Positions 27,577-36,501 of a stretch of 64,000 nt of DNA are shown piece after piece. The position numbers and the translations under genes were made by a program. How positions within the stretch are numbered: the first letter of the stretch is position 1; each line of letters begins with the position of its first letter. Origin of the DNA: JAXMBX01 sp046349635 (GTDB taxonomy: Bacteria > Planctomycetota > Planctomycetia > Planctomycetales > Planctomycetaceae); assembly GCA_046349635.1 (NCBI GenBank), contig JAXMBX010000021.1, forward strand, positions 16,155 to 80,154, read 5' to 3'. The notes under the pieces are model-generated. The model had not been told where the DNA came from. It saw only the letters and a program-made list of their open reading frames with translations, and did not search any database.

Positions 27577-27597
27577 GTGACCGCGTCAAGGAGCAGG
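27577..27597 (+). repeat. Right copy of the 21-bp imperfect direct repeat
   Basis: Same orientation as the copy at 25975-25995, 19 of 21 bases identical, beginning GTGACCGCGTC. It lies between the stop of the Calx-beta gene and the stop of the convergent GTPase gene. Confidence 0.55.
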
Positions 27598-27613
27598 TAT
27601 CCCCGGGACGGGT

Positions 27614-29413
27614 TCACCCGTGGACAGGCGATCCGAGCAGTGACCCATGAGACTCGCTTCGCCGCAGCTGATCGTTGCTGCTCCAGAGTTTGTCCAGTTG
27701 TTCTAACTGGCGACGCGTTTCACGACACGATTGATCCACTTCCGGGAACAGCCCCCCCGTGAACCGGTTCGTCGCGAATTGATACGACAGGCTGGTGAGC
27801 CCTTCGTTCAGGATCTTTCCCAGGTGCCGCGTGAAAAAGAACACCAGGAGCGCGGACAGCAACGCGGTAAAGATCAGCGCGGGGATGTAAAAGTTCAGAT
27901 GCAGGATCTCGGCGTTATAGAAGAACGAATCCCAGAAGAAATTCTTGCCGATCCGCCACAAGAGAAACGCCAGGAAAAGCGAGAACGACACTTCACAAAT
28001 CAGCCGGATCGGCGTCCGGACCTCCCCCTGGGCAATCTTGTTCAGCATCTCCTGCAGCCGTTCTCCGGTATCCTGCAGAAACTGATCCTGAAACTGCGCC
28101 GCCTCGTTCCGCAGATGATCGAGCGAATCCGCATGCAGCAATTGCGCATCGAATCGGGCTTCCTGCAGGTATCCCGCGATGAGGACCTGCGTCTCCCGCA
28201 GCGAGGCGTCATCCAGTCCCACGGATCCGAGCCGCAATAACCGGTCCTGGGCACTCTGTTCTTCCTGCCGGGACTGAATCCAGCGCAATCCCTGGAGCGC
28301 CCCGACCAACGCCACCTGCGTCGTGCTGCGGGCCCGCATCAATGCGGCGGAAGCCAGCAATGCCCCCAATCCGTTGTACAACTGCAACACTGCCGAGAAC
28401 GGGGACATTCCCCAGTATTCCGTCACGAGCGCCAGTAACTGCCGCTCCCACAACCGCTGCCCGGCGTGCAACTCCCGCTGCAACTGCCGCGACAACGTAT
28501 CCATCGTCTTCGTCCGTTGCTGTTCCAAGGCCTGTTCCAGCGCAGTCAATTTCGCCTGCGTCGGCTGGATCGCACCCCGCGCCTGCTCCAGCAGCGTCTG
28601 CAGCAGGTTCAGGAGATTCGCCCTGCGGACCGGTATTCTCCGTGCCGTTGATAGCTCCTCGGTCAACAGTTCCCGCAGCCGCACGAACTCCGGATCGAGC
28701 GTGCCCCCGGTCTGCTGTGCCTGTAACGCCCCCACCGAATTCACAAAAAACAGATCCGCCACGGAATAATGCCCCGCGAGTTGCTTCCGCCAGTCCTCAC
28801 GAATGTCCACGTCCAGGTCGGCATTCGTTTGCACGAACACCAACCGGCAGCCTTCCGAAGCCCGGGCCAGTTCCTGCACCACCCGGCTGCTGCGGTACTT
28901 CTGCTGCGTCGCCGTGTAAATCAGGCAATCGCAGAAGGGGAGCAAGTGGTGCAACTTCTCCAGGTTGCTCCCTTCCGTCTCCGTCTCATTCGTGTCCGGA
29001 TCGGGACAGTCGATCAGGATCAGATCCTGAAAGAACGGATTCCGCACCTTCACCACTTCGAACTGCGCCGGCGAAAACTCCAACCGTTCGAGCGGGTTCG
29101 ATTCGTGGGCGATCAGAATGGGGCGGGTCGTCGTCGGACGTTCCCGGCCGCTCGTCGTCACCACCTCCCCGGCCAGCGCGTTGACCAACGTACTTTTCCC
29201 CGTCCCGGTCCCACCGAACGTCGCTACCACTAGCGGGGCATCCACTTTCGTGCGCAACTTTTCGACCCGGGGAAGTTCCCGGAGCAATTGGCTCCGCGCC
29301 TCGCGCAGCGGTTCCCAGCCCGTATTTTCCTGGACCCAGGCCCGGACCTTCCGCAGCAGGTCGTCCACCGGCCTCAGCAGGTCATGCATATTTTGATGTT
29401 GAGCGCTCATCAT
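27614..29413 (-). CDS. Dynamin-like GTPase with C-terminal membrane segments
   Basis: 599 residues. GTPase motifs: G1 GGTGTGKST at 67-75, G2 Thr in RPTTTRP, G3 DCPD at 135-138 (usually D-x-P-G), and QTNADLD at 195-201 in the G4 position where N-K-x-D is usual. A long helical region follows (about 225-450, many Gln and Leu). Two hydrophobic segments at about 465-485 and 500-525 anchor it in the membrane. It shares the segment TQQKY just after G3 with the GTPase encoded immediately upstream, so the two are paralogs. The stop of that gene is 12 bases before this start. This layout suits a membrane-remodelling GTPase; role in the cell is inferred. Confidence 0.85.
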   Translation of the reverse strand: MMSAQHQNMHDLLRPVDDLLRKVRAWVQENTGWEPLREARSQLLRELPRVEKLRTKVDAPLVVATFGGTGTGKSTLVNALAGEVVTTSGRERPTTTRPILIAHESNPLERLEFSPAQFEVVKVRNPFFQDLILIDCPDPDTNETETEGSNLEKLHHLLPFCDCLIYTATQQKYRSSRVVQELARASEGCRLVFVQTNADLDVDIREDWRKQLAGHYSVADLFFVNSVGALQAQQTGGTLDPEFVRLRELLTEELSTARRIPVRRANLLNLLQTLLEQARGAIQPTQAKLTALEQALEQQRTKTMDTLSRQLQRELHAGQRLWERQLLALVTEYWGMSPFSAVLQLYNGLGALLASAALMRARSTTQVALVGALQGLRWIQSRQEEQSAQDRLLRLGSVGLDDASLRETQVLIAGYLQEARFDAQLLHADSLDHLRNEAAQFQDQFLQDTGERLQEMLNKIAQGEVRTPIRLICEVSFSLFLAFLLWRIGKNFFWDSFFYNAEILHLNFYIPALIFTALLSALLVFFFTRHLGKILNEGLTSLSYQFATNRFTGGLFPEVDQSCRETRRQLEQLDKLWSSNDQLRRSESHGSLLGSPVHG

Positions 29414-29425
29414 CGATATTCAATC

Positions 29426-31303
29426 TCAGGCCACGGGCCTGCGAAGATCTTCCAGGGCCTGTTCCACATTCCGAAACGTCGCCGATTCCGACACCCGGCT
29501 GGCCGCGTCAATTTCCTGCTGCAATGGTCCCAGCAAATGCAACTGCAGCAATTCCGCCAGCCAGGTGATCCGTCGCGTCGTGATGGCCGTCTCCAACTGC
29601 CGGAATTTCGCCTCCATGATCCGCAGGCCGCTCGTTGTTCCGGTCAGGGCCGCCTCTCCCACGACCACCGTTCCCGCCCCACTGACCACGTGCAATGCCG
29701 CCTGGGTGGCCGTCTCGTGCAGGATCATATCCACGCCCGGCACTCCTCCCACGAAGAACAGGACCGCCGACGTCACCGGTCTGGCCGCCGCCGCGAAAGA
29801 ATCCAGCTTCTTCAGGAACTCGTACATCTGCGGACTGTCTTTCCGGAATTCCTGCATCTGCACCGCGACAACCCGGTCGATCTCCTGCTCGAGATTCAGT
29901 TGCGCATGCGCCGTCGTCACCTGTTGCAAAAATCTCTCACGTGCCGGCCCCCCCAGCAATTGATCCAGCCGGTTCTTGATCAACGATGATTCCACGTTCC
30001 GCAACCCGGAGAGCCCCTGGTACAGGCGTTCCACCGCGTTCATGATCGCGTCCCGTTCCGCCTGCAGATAGGCCTCCTTCGGATCGACCTGAGGACCGGC
30101 CCATCTCTCGTAAGCCCAGCCGATCGGTTTGAGAATTCCCTCCCCCAGCGTGTTGTAAAAATCGTGCACCGACCGGGTCCAGCCTTCACGCTCACCCCGC
30201 CACCACGTCCGGATGGCATGAACCAGCAAATGGCTCGGCAAGGCGGGCCATGACGGCAATTCCGCAATCCGCTGCGTATTCAGATGCTCCGCCAGCGTCT
30301 CGTATTCCCGGCTCCGGCTTTTAACCTCCTGCAGATAGGAAGGGGCTCCCTGATTCGCATCGAGAACCTGCTGAAATGCTCCGTCCAGCGTCTCCCGCTT
30401 GATCGTCTCAAAGTGCAACTGCGACAACTCGCGCGGCAACTGGCAGGCCACGCTCTCCTCTCGCACGCCTGTTCCGACCGGCCAGTTGCGGGGAAAAAAC
30501 GGGAGGGCGTTCGTCGTCGCTCCGTTCCGGTCGTGGGGAGCGACATACACCTGCAGCGGCGAAATCCCCGTCGCCGCACAGAATGTCTCCAGCCACTTCG
30601 GCCAATACGTCTCGTCCTCCGGAAACTGGCAGCGGTTGAAGATCACGATGACCGCTTTCGCTTCTTCCCGCGCCTTCCGAAAAAATTCCTTAATGGCGGC
30701 ATCGTTGTATTTCTGCTGTGTCAGCACCGCGATCAGCACGTCCGAACAATGCCGGATGTGATCCGCCCGTTCCCAGTTCACCGGGGCATCGCTGTCGATG
30801 TCCGGCGTGTCCAGGACCAGCAGGTTCGCAGGCAGATGGTTCGCCGTCATCCAGTAAAGCCGGTCCTCCGCGTGTGCCTCCAGCAATGAATCCGGATCCC
30901 GCCACGGAATGATCTCAAAACCCGGAAAGACCTCCCGCAGGTTCATCCGCTGCGGAAAGCCCTCCGGCACCAGGCACATCGGATGTTTCGTTCCCGAGGC
31001 GAGAGGCGTCACCGCGGAGACCATGCTCCCCGCCAGGTGATTGAACACCACGCTTTTGCCGATGTTCGTCCCCCCCACCACCGCCACAACGAGAAACGAC
31101 GCCCGCCCCAACTGCGGCCCCAGTTTCCGGGTCAACTGCTCGTACCATTCCCGCCCAGCCAGCGGCGCGACCTGCAACGGCCCCGCCAATACCTCCAGCT
31201 CCCGCAACCCCAGCGATAACCGCTGCACCTGCGCCGCACGTGCCTGCCAATGCGATTCCGGCGTGGCCTGGCCGGCAGCGGAATCAGCGGGAGAAGAAGC
31301 CAT
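29426..31303 (-). CDS. Dynamin-like GTPase, partner of the following gene
   Basis: 625 residues from the ATG at 31303 (a TTG at 31306 is in frame). G1 is GGTNIGKSV near 77-85, G3 is DTPDID near 165-170, and FNRCQFPED stands in the G4 position, so the usual N-K-x-D is missing. VLTQQKYNDA follows G3, matching TATQQKYRSS in the downstream paralog. A helical middle region is followed by a hydrophobic stretch near 495-540 (AVLFFVGGVPGVDMIL...VVSGAGTVVVGEAAL) that could be a membrane hairpin. The two genes are 12 bases apart and almost certainly cotranscribed. Two-protein dynamin systems are known in bacteria; this assignment is by layout and motifs. Confidence 0.85.
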   Translation of the reverse strand: MASSPADSAAGQATPESHWQARAAQVQRLSLGLRELEVLAGPLQVAPLAGREWYEQLTRKLGPQLGRASFLVVAVVGGTNIGKSVVFNHLAGSMVSAVTPLASGTKHPMCLVPEGFPQRMNLREVFPGFEIIPWRDPDSLLEAHAEDRLYWMTANHLPANLLVLDTPDIDSDAPVNWERADHIRHCSDVLIAVLTQQKYNDAAIKEFFRKAREEAKAVIVIFNRCQFPEDETYWPKWLETFCAATGISPLQVYVAPHDRNGATTNALPFFPRNWPVGTGVREESVACQLPRELSQLHFETIKRETLDGAFQQVLDANQGAPSYLQEVKSRSREYETLAEHLNTQRIAELPSWPALPSHLLVHAIRTWWRGEREGWTRSVHDFYNTLGEGILKPIGWAYERWAGPQVDPKEAYLQAERDAIMNAVERLYQGLSGLRNVESSLIKNRLDQLLGGPARERFLQQVTTAHAQLNLEQEIDRVVAVQMQEFRKDSPQMYEFLKKLDSFAAAARPVTSAVLFFVGGVPGVDMILHETATQAALHVVSGAGTVVVGEAALTGTTSGLRIMEAKFRQLETAITTRRITWLAELLQLHLLGPLQQEIDAASRVSESATFRNVEQALEDLRRPVA

Positions 31304-31401
31304 CAATAAATCCGTGAACCAAACAGCGCCCGTCGTGGGTGCAATCGAACGGAAATAACAGTCCCGCCATTATAGCCGGGGGGGAGGGGAGGCGACACGC
31401 T

Positions 31402-32034
31402 CTATTCCACCGGCAAATCCCCATGCCGCCAGCAATACCATGACGCCACGCTGGCATAGGGCCGCCACGGTTCCGCCAGACTGATGCTCGTTTTCTTATC
31501 CGGCAGATCCGGTAATTCATAAATCCGCTTGAGTGCCATCCGTACTCCCAGGTCATTCCACGGGAACACATCCAACCGCCCCAGCGAAAAAATCAGGTAC
31601 ATCTGCGCCGTCCATTCCCCGATCCCCTTCACCAGTGTCAGCGTCTCGATGATCTCCTCATCCGATGCCTTGTTCAGGCTTCGGAACCGGATCGTCCCGT
31701 CCGTGATCTTTTCCGCGAGATCCTGCAGGTACCGGGTCTTCTGCGAGGACAAGCCGATCGCTCGCAACTGCTCCGGCTTCTGCCGCAACAACGTCTCCGC
31801 GGTGAATCCCTCCGGATCCAGCAGGTCGTGCAGCCGCTTCCAAATCACCCGGGCCACGTTGGTGGAAATCTGCTGGGCCACAATCGAGCGGGTCAGCATC
31901 GGGAAATGCCTCCGATCCAGCTTCAGCGTGAACGGTCCGACCCGCCGGATGACGTCTTTCATTTTGAGATCCCGCCGCCGCAAGTGCCGCAGCGCTCGGG
32001 CGATCTCCTCCGCATCATGCGTTGCACGCGCCAT
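31402..32034 (-). CDS. DNA-3-methyladenine glycosylase II-type base-excision enzyme
   Basis: 210 residues. A helix-hairpin-helix base-excision glycosylase of the AlkA type: SIVAQQISTNVARVIWKRL, the hairpin LVKGIGEWTAQMYLIFSLGR near 122-142, and the catalytic Asp in FPWNDLGV shortly after. It excises alkylated purines from DNA. The C-terminus (EPWRPYASVASWYCWRH) is the conserved end of this family. There is no Cys cluster for an iron-sulfur centre. The start lies eight bases after the stop of the small Cys protein gene and follows AAGGGTAG. The gene after it, the GTPase pair, begins 98 bases further on. Confidence 0.93.
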   Translation of the reverse strand: MARATHDAEEIARALRHLRRRDLKMKDVIRRVGPFTLKLDRRHFPMLTRSIVAQQISTNVARVIWKRLHDLLDPEGFTAETLLRQKPEQLRAIGLSSQKTRYLQDLAEKITDGTIRFRSLNKASDEEIIETLTLVKGIGEWTAQMYLIFSLGRLDVFPWNDLGVRMALKRIYELPDLPDKKTSISLAEPWRPYASVASWYCWRHGDLPVE

Positions 32035-32042
32035 ATCTCGAT

Positions 32043-32414
32043 CTACCCTTCAGAACTCGCATCCGCTTTGTTTCGGACTTCCAGCAGCGGATATTCCCCG
32101 ATCGGCAATCCGGAACCCGGCAGCTCCCGTAATCGCAGCCACGCCCGCGTGACCAGTTCCTCCCGCGTCTTGACCTCGTGCGGATCAAGATTCTGTTTTC
32201 CGAACAAGCCCCCCACCGTCACCGGCGGAAAATCCGGATGCACGATGAACTGCGCCTGCGTCGGATTGCACTGCAAGTGTCGCTCCGGTGCCGTCATCAA
32301 CTGCGATGCCGGAATCTCCCCCAGCACGTACCGCAGGTAGAGGTCGCTTTCGGTGATTTCCGGCACCGGCTCGCCGCACACCTCGCACAGGTATCCCTGA
32401 TCGCACTTCGCCAT
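32043..32414 (-). CDS. Small conserved hypothetical protein with C-x2-C motif
   Basis: 123 residues, cytoplasmic. CEVCGEPVPEI at 10-20 gives one C-x2-C pair, and a third Cys stands at about 49, so metal binding is possible but incomplete. The rest is mixed (LYLRYVLGEIPASQL, RHLQCNPTQAQFIVHPDFPPV, TREELVTRAWLRLRELPG). I do not recognise the family. It sits eight bases upstream of the AlkA-type gene and 22 bases downstream of the hydroxysqualene dehydroxylase stop, so it likely belongs to one minus-strand transcript with both. Confidence 0.75.
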   Translation of the reverse strand: MAKCDQGYLCEVCGEPVPEITESDLYLRYVLGEIPASQLMTAPERHLQCNPTQAQFIVHPDFPPVTVGGLFGKQNLDPHEVKTREELVTRAWLRLRELPGSGLPIGEYPLLEVRNKADASSEG

Positions 32415-32436
32415 CGCTCGAACCTATCCCCGACTT

Positions 32437-33830
32437 CTATATTCCCAACAACACCCTCGACCACCACGACACCGGCAGATCCGGCTGCACGAGAGAGACC
32501 TTTTCCCCTTGTCGTCGAAGGAACGCCTCCGCCGCCAGATAACCGCTCCGAACTGCTCCTTCCATCGTGGCAGGCCAACCCGTTTGCGTCCAGTCTCCCG
32601 CGAGGAACAGATTCGCCACGGGAGTTGCCTGCGCCGGGCGCATTGCATCTGCCCCCGGCTGCACCGCAAACACCGCGTTGTGTTCCGTCACCACTCGGGA
32701 ATGCAATAATTTCGCTACCCGTGCCGCTGGCCAGATCTCTCCCAACTCCGCCACGACTTGCGCAATGATTTCCTTCTGATCCTCTCCCCGCAGTCCGCGC
32801 GAGGCACTGATCACGACCTGGTAATAATGCCCCTGCAGCTTCCCTGTTGCTTCCCCCCGCGCAAACATCCACTGACTCAAGCGATCCACCAGCACCGCAT
32901 GCGGCAACGGCGTGACCGCGCGATCGAACCACAGATGGACGCTCGAAATCGGCGCAGTCTCCAGTTTCGATCCCATTTCACAAATCGGCTGTGCTGCGGA
33001 GTTCGTCTCCAAGAGCGATGCCGCCAGATTCTGTGGCACGGCTAGAATCACAGCATCCGCCGCTATTTCTTCGCCATTCCTGAGCAGCACCTTCTGCACC
33101 CGCCCTTCCGCTTCCAGCACCTCCGCCACGCCCGCCTGCAATCGAATGGCCACACCCTGCCGCTCCAGCCATTCCCTCAAATGCTCCCCATATAGTTCCC
33201 CCAGCGGAACTGTCGGCACCTGCATTTTCCACCCGTCCCGGCTGGCCAGGAATCCATCCACAAACACCTTCCGACCCTGCGACACTTCAATCCGATCCAG
33301 CGATTCGCTCAACGCGCTCGTCAGCACCACCTGCCAGAAGCGGTCGATCACAGCCTGCGGTTGCTTTGCTTCTTTCAACCACGCCGCAAATGTCTTTTCT
33401 GTTCCACTCTCAGGCCTCCAGCGACAGAGGGCCTTCAGTCCGCGCCCCAGCGCCAACTTCTCCGAGAGCGACAGATAACTCAGGCGTGCAAAACTCAGCG
33501 CCAGATGGAGCGCGCCGGGCCGGAATTCTCGCAAAACAAATTCACCCGGTTGTCCCGACCGATGAAATACAGCCTCTCTTCCGTCCGCAGAAACCGCTCA
33601 AGGTCGGTCGTCCGGCAGAAGTACCGGAAATTGGTGCAGCACCCCATGCTCACGTGCTGACAATTATCGATCCACGCCTCCGACTGCTGATCTTGAAACG
33701 AGGAGGCACGCCCCCCGAGCCTTGGACGAGACTCCAGCAACGTCACCCGATACCCCCATGGCGCAAGCGCACTTGCCGCCGCCAGCCCGGCCAATCCGCC
33801 TCCAATAATCACGACCTGCGGGGAAGTCAT
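32437..33830 (-). pseudogene. hpnE: Hydroxysqualene dehydroxylase, one frameshift
   Basis: From the ATG at 33830 to the stop at 32437 the gene would encode 464 residues if one base were restored. The first 97 or so residues carry the FAD motif VVIIGGGLAGLAAASALAPWGYRVTLLESRPRLGGRASSF and continue to FIGRDNRVNLF; the remaining residues continue in another frame from LREFRPGALHLALSFARL to the C-terminal FAD contact LFLAGDWTQTGWPATMEGAVRSGYLAAE. The break falls in an AAAA run at 33534-33537 on the plus strand, where one more A restores the frame. The enzyme makes squalene from hydroxysqualene in hopanoid or sterol supply. No hpnC or hpnD is in the window. Everything else in the protein is conserved, so sequence error or a very recent mutation is likely. 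Confidence 0.85.
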
Positions 33831-33945
33831 CGTGTCGAAATCAAATCTTTAAATTCACCACAAATAACTATGGAAATTCTCTGTCGCCTCAGATTACTTT
33901 GGAGCCGTTCTCCCGAACAGCCTCCACTCTGCTTTTCCGATTTCC

Positions 33946-34716
33946 ATGAGCACCCCCGGCCTGACATCCCGCCTCACGACTCGCTGGACTCGCGCGGCGC
34001 TCGGCTTTCTCTTTCCCGGTCGCTGTCTCCTGTGTGACACCCCCCAGGAAGATTTCTCCCCCTCGCGCCGCTTCTGTGATCCCTGTGCGCAGGGACTCCA
34101 GTCCCACGTCGGCGAAAATCAATGCGCCCGCTGCGGCGAACCGCTCGGCCCGCACCTTAAGCCGGAGGACTTCTGCCCCGGCTGCCGTGAGGAAAAATTT
34201 GCCTTCGACCGGGTCATCCGCTGGGGGGTGTACGAAGGTCATCTCCAATCTGCCTGCCTCCTGGGGAAAGAACGGGCGGGTGAACGTCTCATCACTGCGT
34301 TGGCGGATTGTTCCTGTGGAAATCTCTCGAACGGGCTTTTAGAACAACCCATTGATCTCATCATGCCTGTGCCGCATTACTGGACACACCGCTTCACGCA
34401 CGGATCAGGCTCTTCCGAAATCCTGGCCCGTGCCTGGGCGCATCGCCTCAAGACTCCTTGTGCGACCCGCTTGCTGAAGAAGATCAGATGGACTCCCCGG
34501 CAAGTCGGCCTGACCCGCGCACAGCGCAAAGAAAACCTGCGAGGGGCCTTTGCCATCAGCCGTCCCAGAAAGATCGCCGGCAAGCGCATCCTGCTCGTCG
34601 ATGACGTTCTCACGACCGGGAGCACAGCCCATCACGCTTCGAAAGCTCTCAGAAAAGCGGGGGCCACGCAGGTGATCGTTGCCGTCCTCGCCCGCAGCCG
34701 ATATTCTCGAACTTAA
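33946..34716 (+). CDS. comF: ComF family phosphoribosyltransferase-like protein
   Basis: 256 residues. The N-terminal part carries a double zinc ribbon (CLLC, CDPC, CARC and CPGC at about 27-85). The C-terminal phosphoribosyltransferase fold is shown by the PRPP loop ILLVDDVLTTGST near 223-235. The middle of the family signature usually reads R-x-x-x-R-G-F-N-Q; here it is WTHRFTHGSGSSEILARAWA, so the RGFNQ box is altered. ComF proteins are linked to DNA uptake in naturally competent bacteria, but they also occur widely without competence genes, and none is adjacent here. It is divergent from hpnE across 115 bases and precedes hemC. Confidence 0.88.
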   Translation: MSTPGLTSRLTTRWTRAALGFLFPGRCLLCDTPQEDFSPSRRFCDPCAQGLQSHVGENQCARCGEPLGPHLKPEDFCPGCREEKFAFDRVIRWGVYEGHLQSACLLGKERAGERLITALADCSCGNLSNGLLEQPIDLIMPVPHYWTHRFTHGSGSSEILARAWAHRLKTPCATRLLKKIRWTPRQVGLTRAQRKENLRGAFAISRPRKIAGKRILLVDDVLTTGSTAHHASKALRKAGATQVIVAVLARSRYSRT

Positions 34717-34733
34717 CCCCTCTCAACAGGGGT
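34716..34733 (+). other. Short hairpin between comF and hemC
   Basis: ACCCCT and AGGGGT form a six-base stem with a six-base loop starting at the last base of the comF stop codon. No T-run follows, so it is a poor terminator candidate. Confidence 0.3.
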
Positions 34734-34803
34734 ACCACTGGCGCCGCCCGTGTTATATCTGTCCCCCTCGGCGAGCACTCCGCCGATAACCGGAAAGTCC
34801 TTC

Positions 34804-35763
34804 GTGTCGCACGCCGATCTCCCCACACGCGTCCGCATCGCCACCCGTTCCAGCCGGCTCGCCCTTTGGCAGGCGGAGCACGTCGCCGCGCTCCTCCGCG
34901 CCGCCGCCCCGGACTGCCACGTGGAACTGATCCACGTTTCCACCATCGGCGACCGCAATCTCACCGGCTCTCTCCGGACTCTCGGCTCGTTCGGTGTATT
35001 CACCCGCGAAGTCCAGAACGTCGTCCTCAACGGTGACGCCGACCTCGCCGTCCACAGCCTGAAGGATCTTCCCACCGATGAAGTTCCCGGCCTGGCTCTC
35101 TCAGGAGTCCCCGCCCGCGAGGAAACCTCCGATGCCTTAATCCTGCCTCTCGGCAGCTCCGCAACCAAAGACTGGAAATCTCTCCCGCAGGGAGCCCGCA
35201 TCGGCACCGGGAGTCTCCGCCGTCGTGCGCAGCTTCTTCACCAGCGGCCCGATCTGCAATTCCTCGAAGTCCGGGGCAATGTCGAAACCCGACTGCGAAA
35301 ACTGGATGAGGGGGAATATGAAGCCTTGATCCTCGCCGAGGCAGGTCTTCGCAGGCTCGAACTTGCGGAACGCATCAGCGAGCGGCTCACACCACCGCTG
35401 ATGTACTGCGCCGTGGGGCAGGGGGCGTTGGGACTTGAATGCCGTGCCGATGATTCGCCGCTACGAAAACTTCTGGAACGGATCACCGACCGAAACGTCT
35501 GGACCGCCGTCCACGCCGAACGATCATTGCTCCGCTCCCTCCGGGGAGGCTGTCACGCCCCGATCGGTGTCCAGGGAATCACTGACGGCCAGAAACTCTC
35601 CCTCACCGGTGTGGTCCTCAGTCCCGACGGCACATCCCGCCTCATCGCCTCGGAAAGCGGCCCCGACTCGGAAGCCAATGCCCTCGGCGTTCGCGTCGCG
35701 GATGACCTCCGCGCGCAGGGGGCTGATGAACTCATCAACGCCGCCAAAAATCTCCCGACCTGA
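34804..35763 (+). CDS. hemC: Porphobilinogen deaminase (hydroxymethylbilane synthase)
   Basis: 319 residues from the GTG at 34804, which lies eight bases after GGAAAG; the frame also reaches a GTG at 34750, but the 18 extra residues are unlike the family. It polymerises four porphobilinogens into hydroxymethylbilane in heme synthesis. RIATRSSRLALWQAEHV at the start, DLAVHSLKDLPT and RGGCHAPIGV are signature regions; the Cys in the last carries the dipyrromethane cofactor. Length agrees with the family (about 310). No other heme gene is adjacent. Confidence 0.95.
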   Translation: MSHADLPTRVRIATRSSRLALWQAEHVAALLRAAAPDCHVELIHVSTIGDRNLTGSLRTLGSFGVFTREVQNVVLNGDADLAVHSLKDLPTDEVPGLALSGVPAREETSDALILPLGSSATKDWKSLPQGARIGTGSLRRRAQLLHQRPDLQFLEVRGNVETRLRKLDEGEYEALILAEAGLRRLELAERISERLTPPLMYCAVGQGALGLECRADDSPLRKLLERITDRNVWTAVHAERSLLRSLRGGCHAPIGVQGITDGQKLSLTGVVLSPDGTSRLIASESGPDSEANALGVRVADDLRAQGADELINAAKNLPT

Positions 35764-35793
35764 ATGCTTACGCCAGGACGCGGCGTGAGTCCC

Positions 35794-36285
35794 TTACCAC
35801 AATTTCGTTTTGAGGATCTTCAACACCACACTCTTGTTGTTGAAGTCCAGGAACGCGGGGACCGGGTCCACCGTTTCCACCGTGGGGTCTTCTTCCACAC
35901 GCCGCATCAGCGTGCTGATATGCGCCACCGGATAGACCACCGCCACTTGGGAATACGAAATCGCCGTGAGCGGGATGCTTTTCCCATAGCTCGGATCGTC
36001 TCCGAACAAGAGTTGCGGATCGTTCTCTCCGGATTGCAGCACCCCCTGCACGATCTCTTCGAGGAACTCATTGAAGTCGTGGATCGCGGCGCTCCCGCCG
36101 GTCGGCCCCGCGAGTTCCACCAGCCGCGCATTGACCAGCACGCAGGTCTCCGCGAATTCGTCGTTCAGACTGCTGTTGAAGTAACCCGCACAGGCATATC
36201 CGGAGGAAAGCAGGCACGCCACCGGCAGGTAATCCGCGCTTCCCGCCTTGGCGCCAATCAGCTTCAGAAAATCTTGTCGGTTCAT
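35794..36285 (-). CDS. Hypothetical protein
   Basis: 163 residues from the ATG at 36285, preceded by GGAAGG; an upstream in-frame extension to 36339 has no such site. It starts MNRQDFLKLIGAKAG, like the short leader-like start of some Tat-type proteins but without twin arginines, and has no clear hydrophobic core besides LPVACLLSSGYACAGYF. It is acidic in the middle (EFLEEIVQGVLQSGENDPQLLFGDD) and ends in KILKTKLW. I do not recognise the family. It is convergent with hemC, 30 bases away, and lies downstream of a lipoprotein gene on the same strand after a 216-base gap. Confidence 0.65.
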   Translation of the reverse strand: MNRQDFLKLIGAKAGSADYLPVACLLSSGYACAGYFNSSLNDEFAETCVLVNARLVELAGPTGGSAAIHDFNEFLEEIVQGVLQSGENDPQLLFGDDPSYGKSIPLTAISYSQVAVVYPVAHISTLMRRVEEDPTVETVDPVPAFLDFNNKSVVLKILKTKLW

Positions 36286-36501
36286 GGGTGTAGACCTTCC
36301 ACTCTGCGAAATGGGTGACGACCGGGACGATCTGTGCAATAACGGACAGACTCCCCCCGTCGTTCAGGGAATTCTGACAGGCACGGGAGGGGGAATTGAC
36401 CCCTTGGTTATACCGTCCCCCGCAGGGGACTGCCACACTCATTCCCACGGTCTGCGAAAAACAGACTGTCAGAGTTGATCGTGCATCACCCCCGCGGTGC
36501 A

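Noticed and set aside
33495..33830. Separate 111-residue FAD-binding protein
   Set aside because: It is the N-terminal part of the frameshifted hydroxysqualene dehydroxylase; its last residues are out-of-frame translation.
34750..34803. Upstream GTG start for hemC
   Set aside because: The extra 18 residues do not resemble HemC and lack a ribosome site, whereas GTG at 34804 has GGAAAG upstream.
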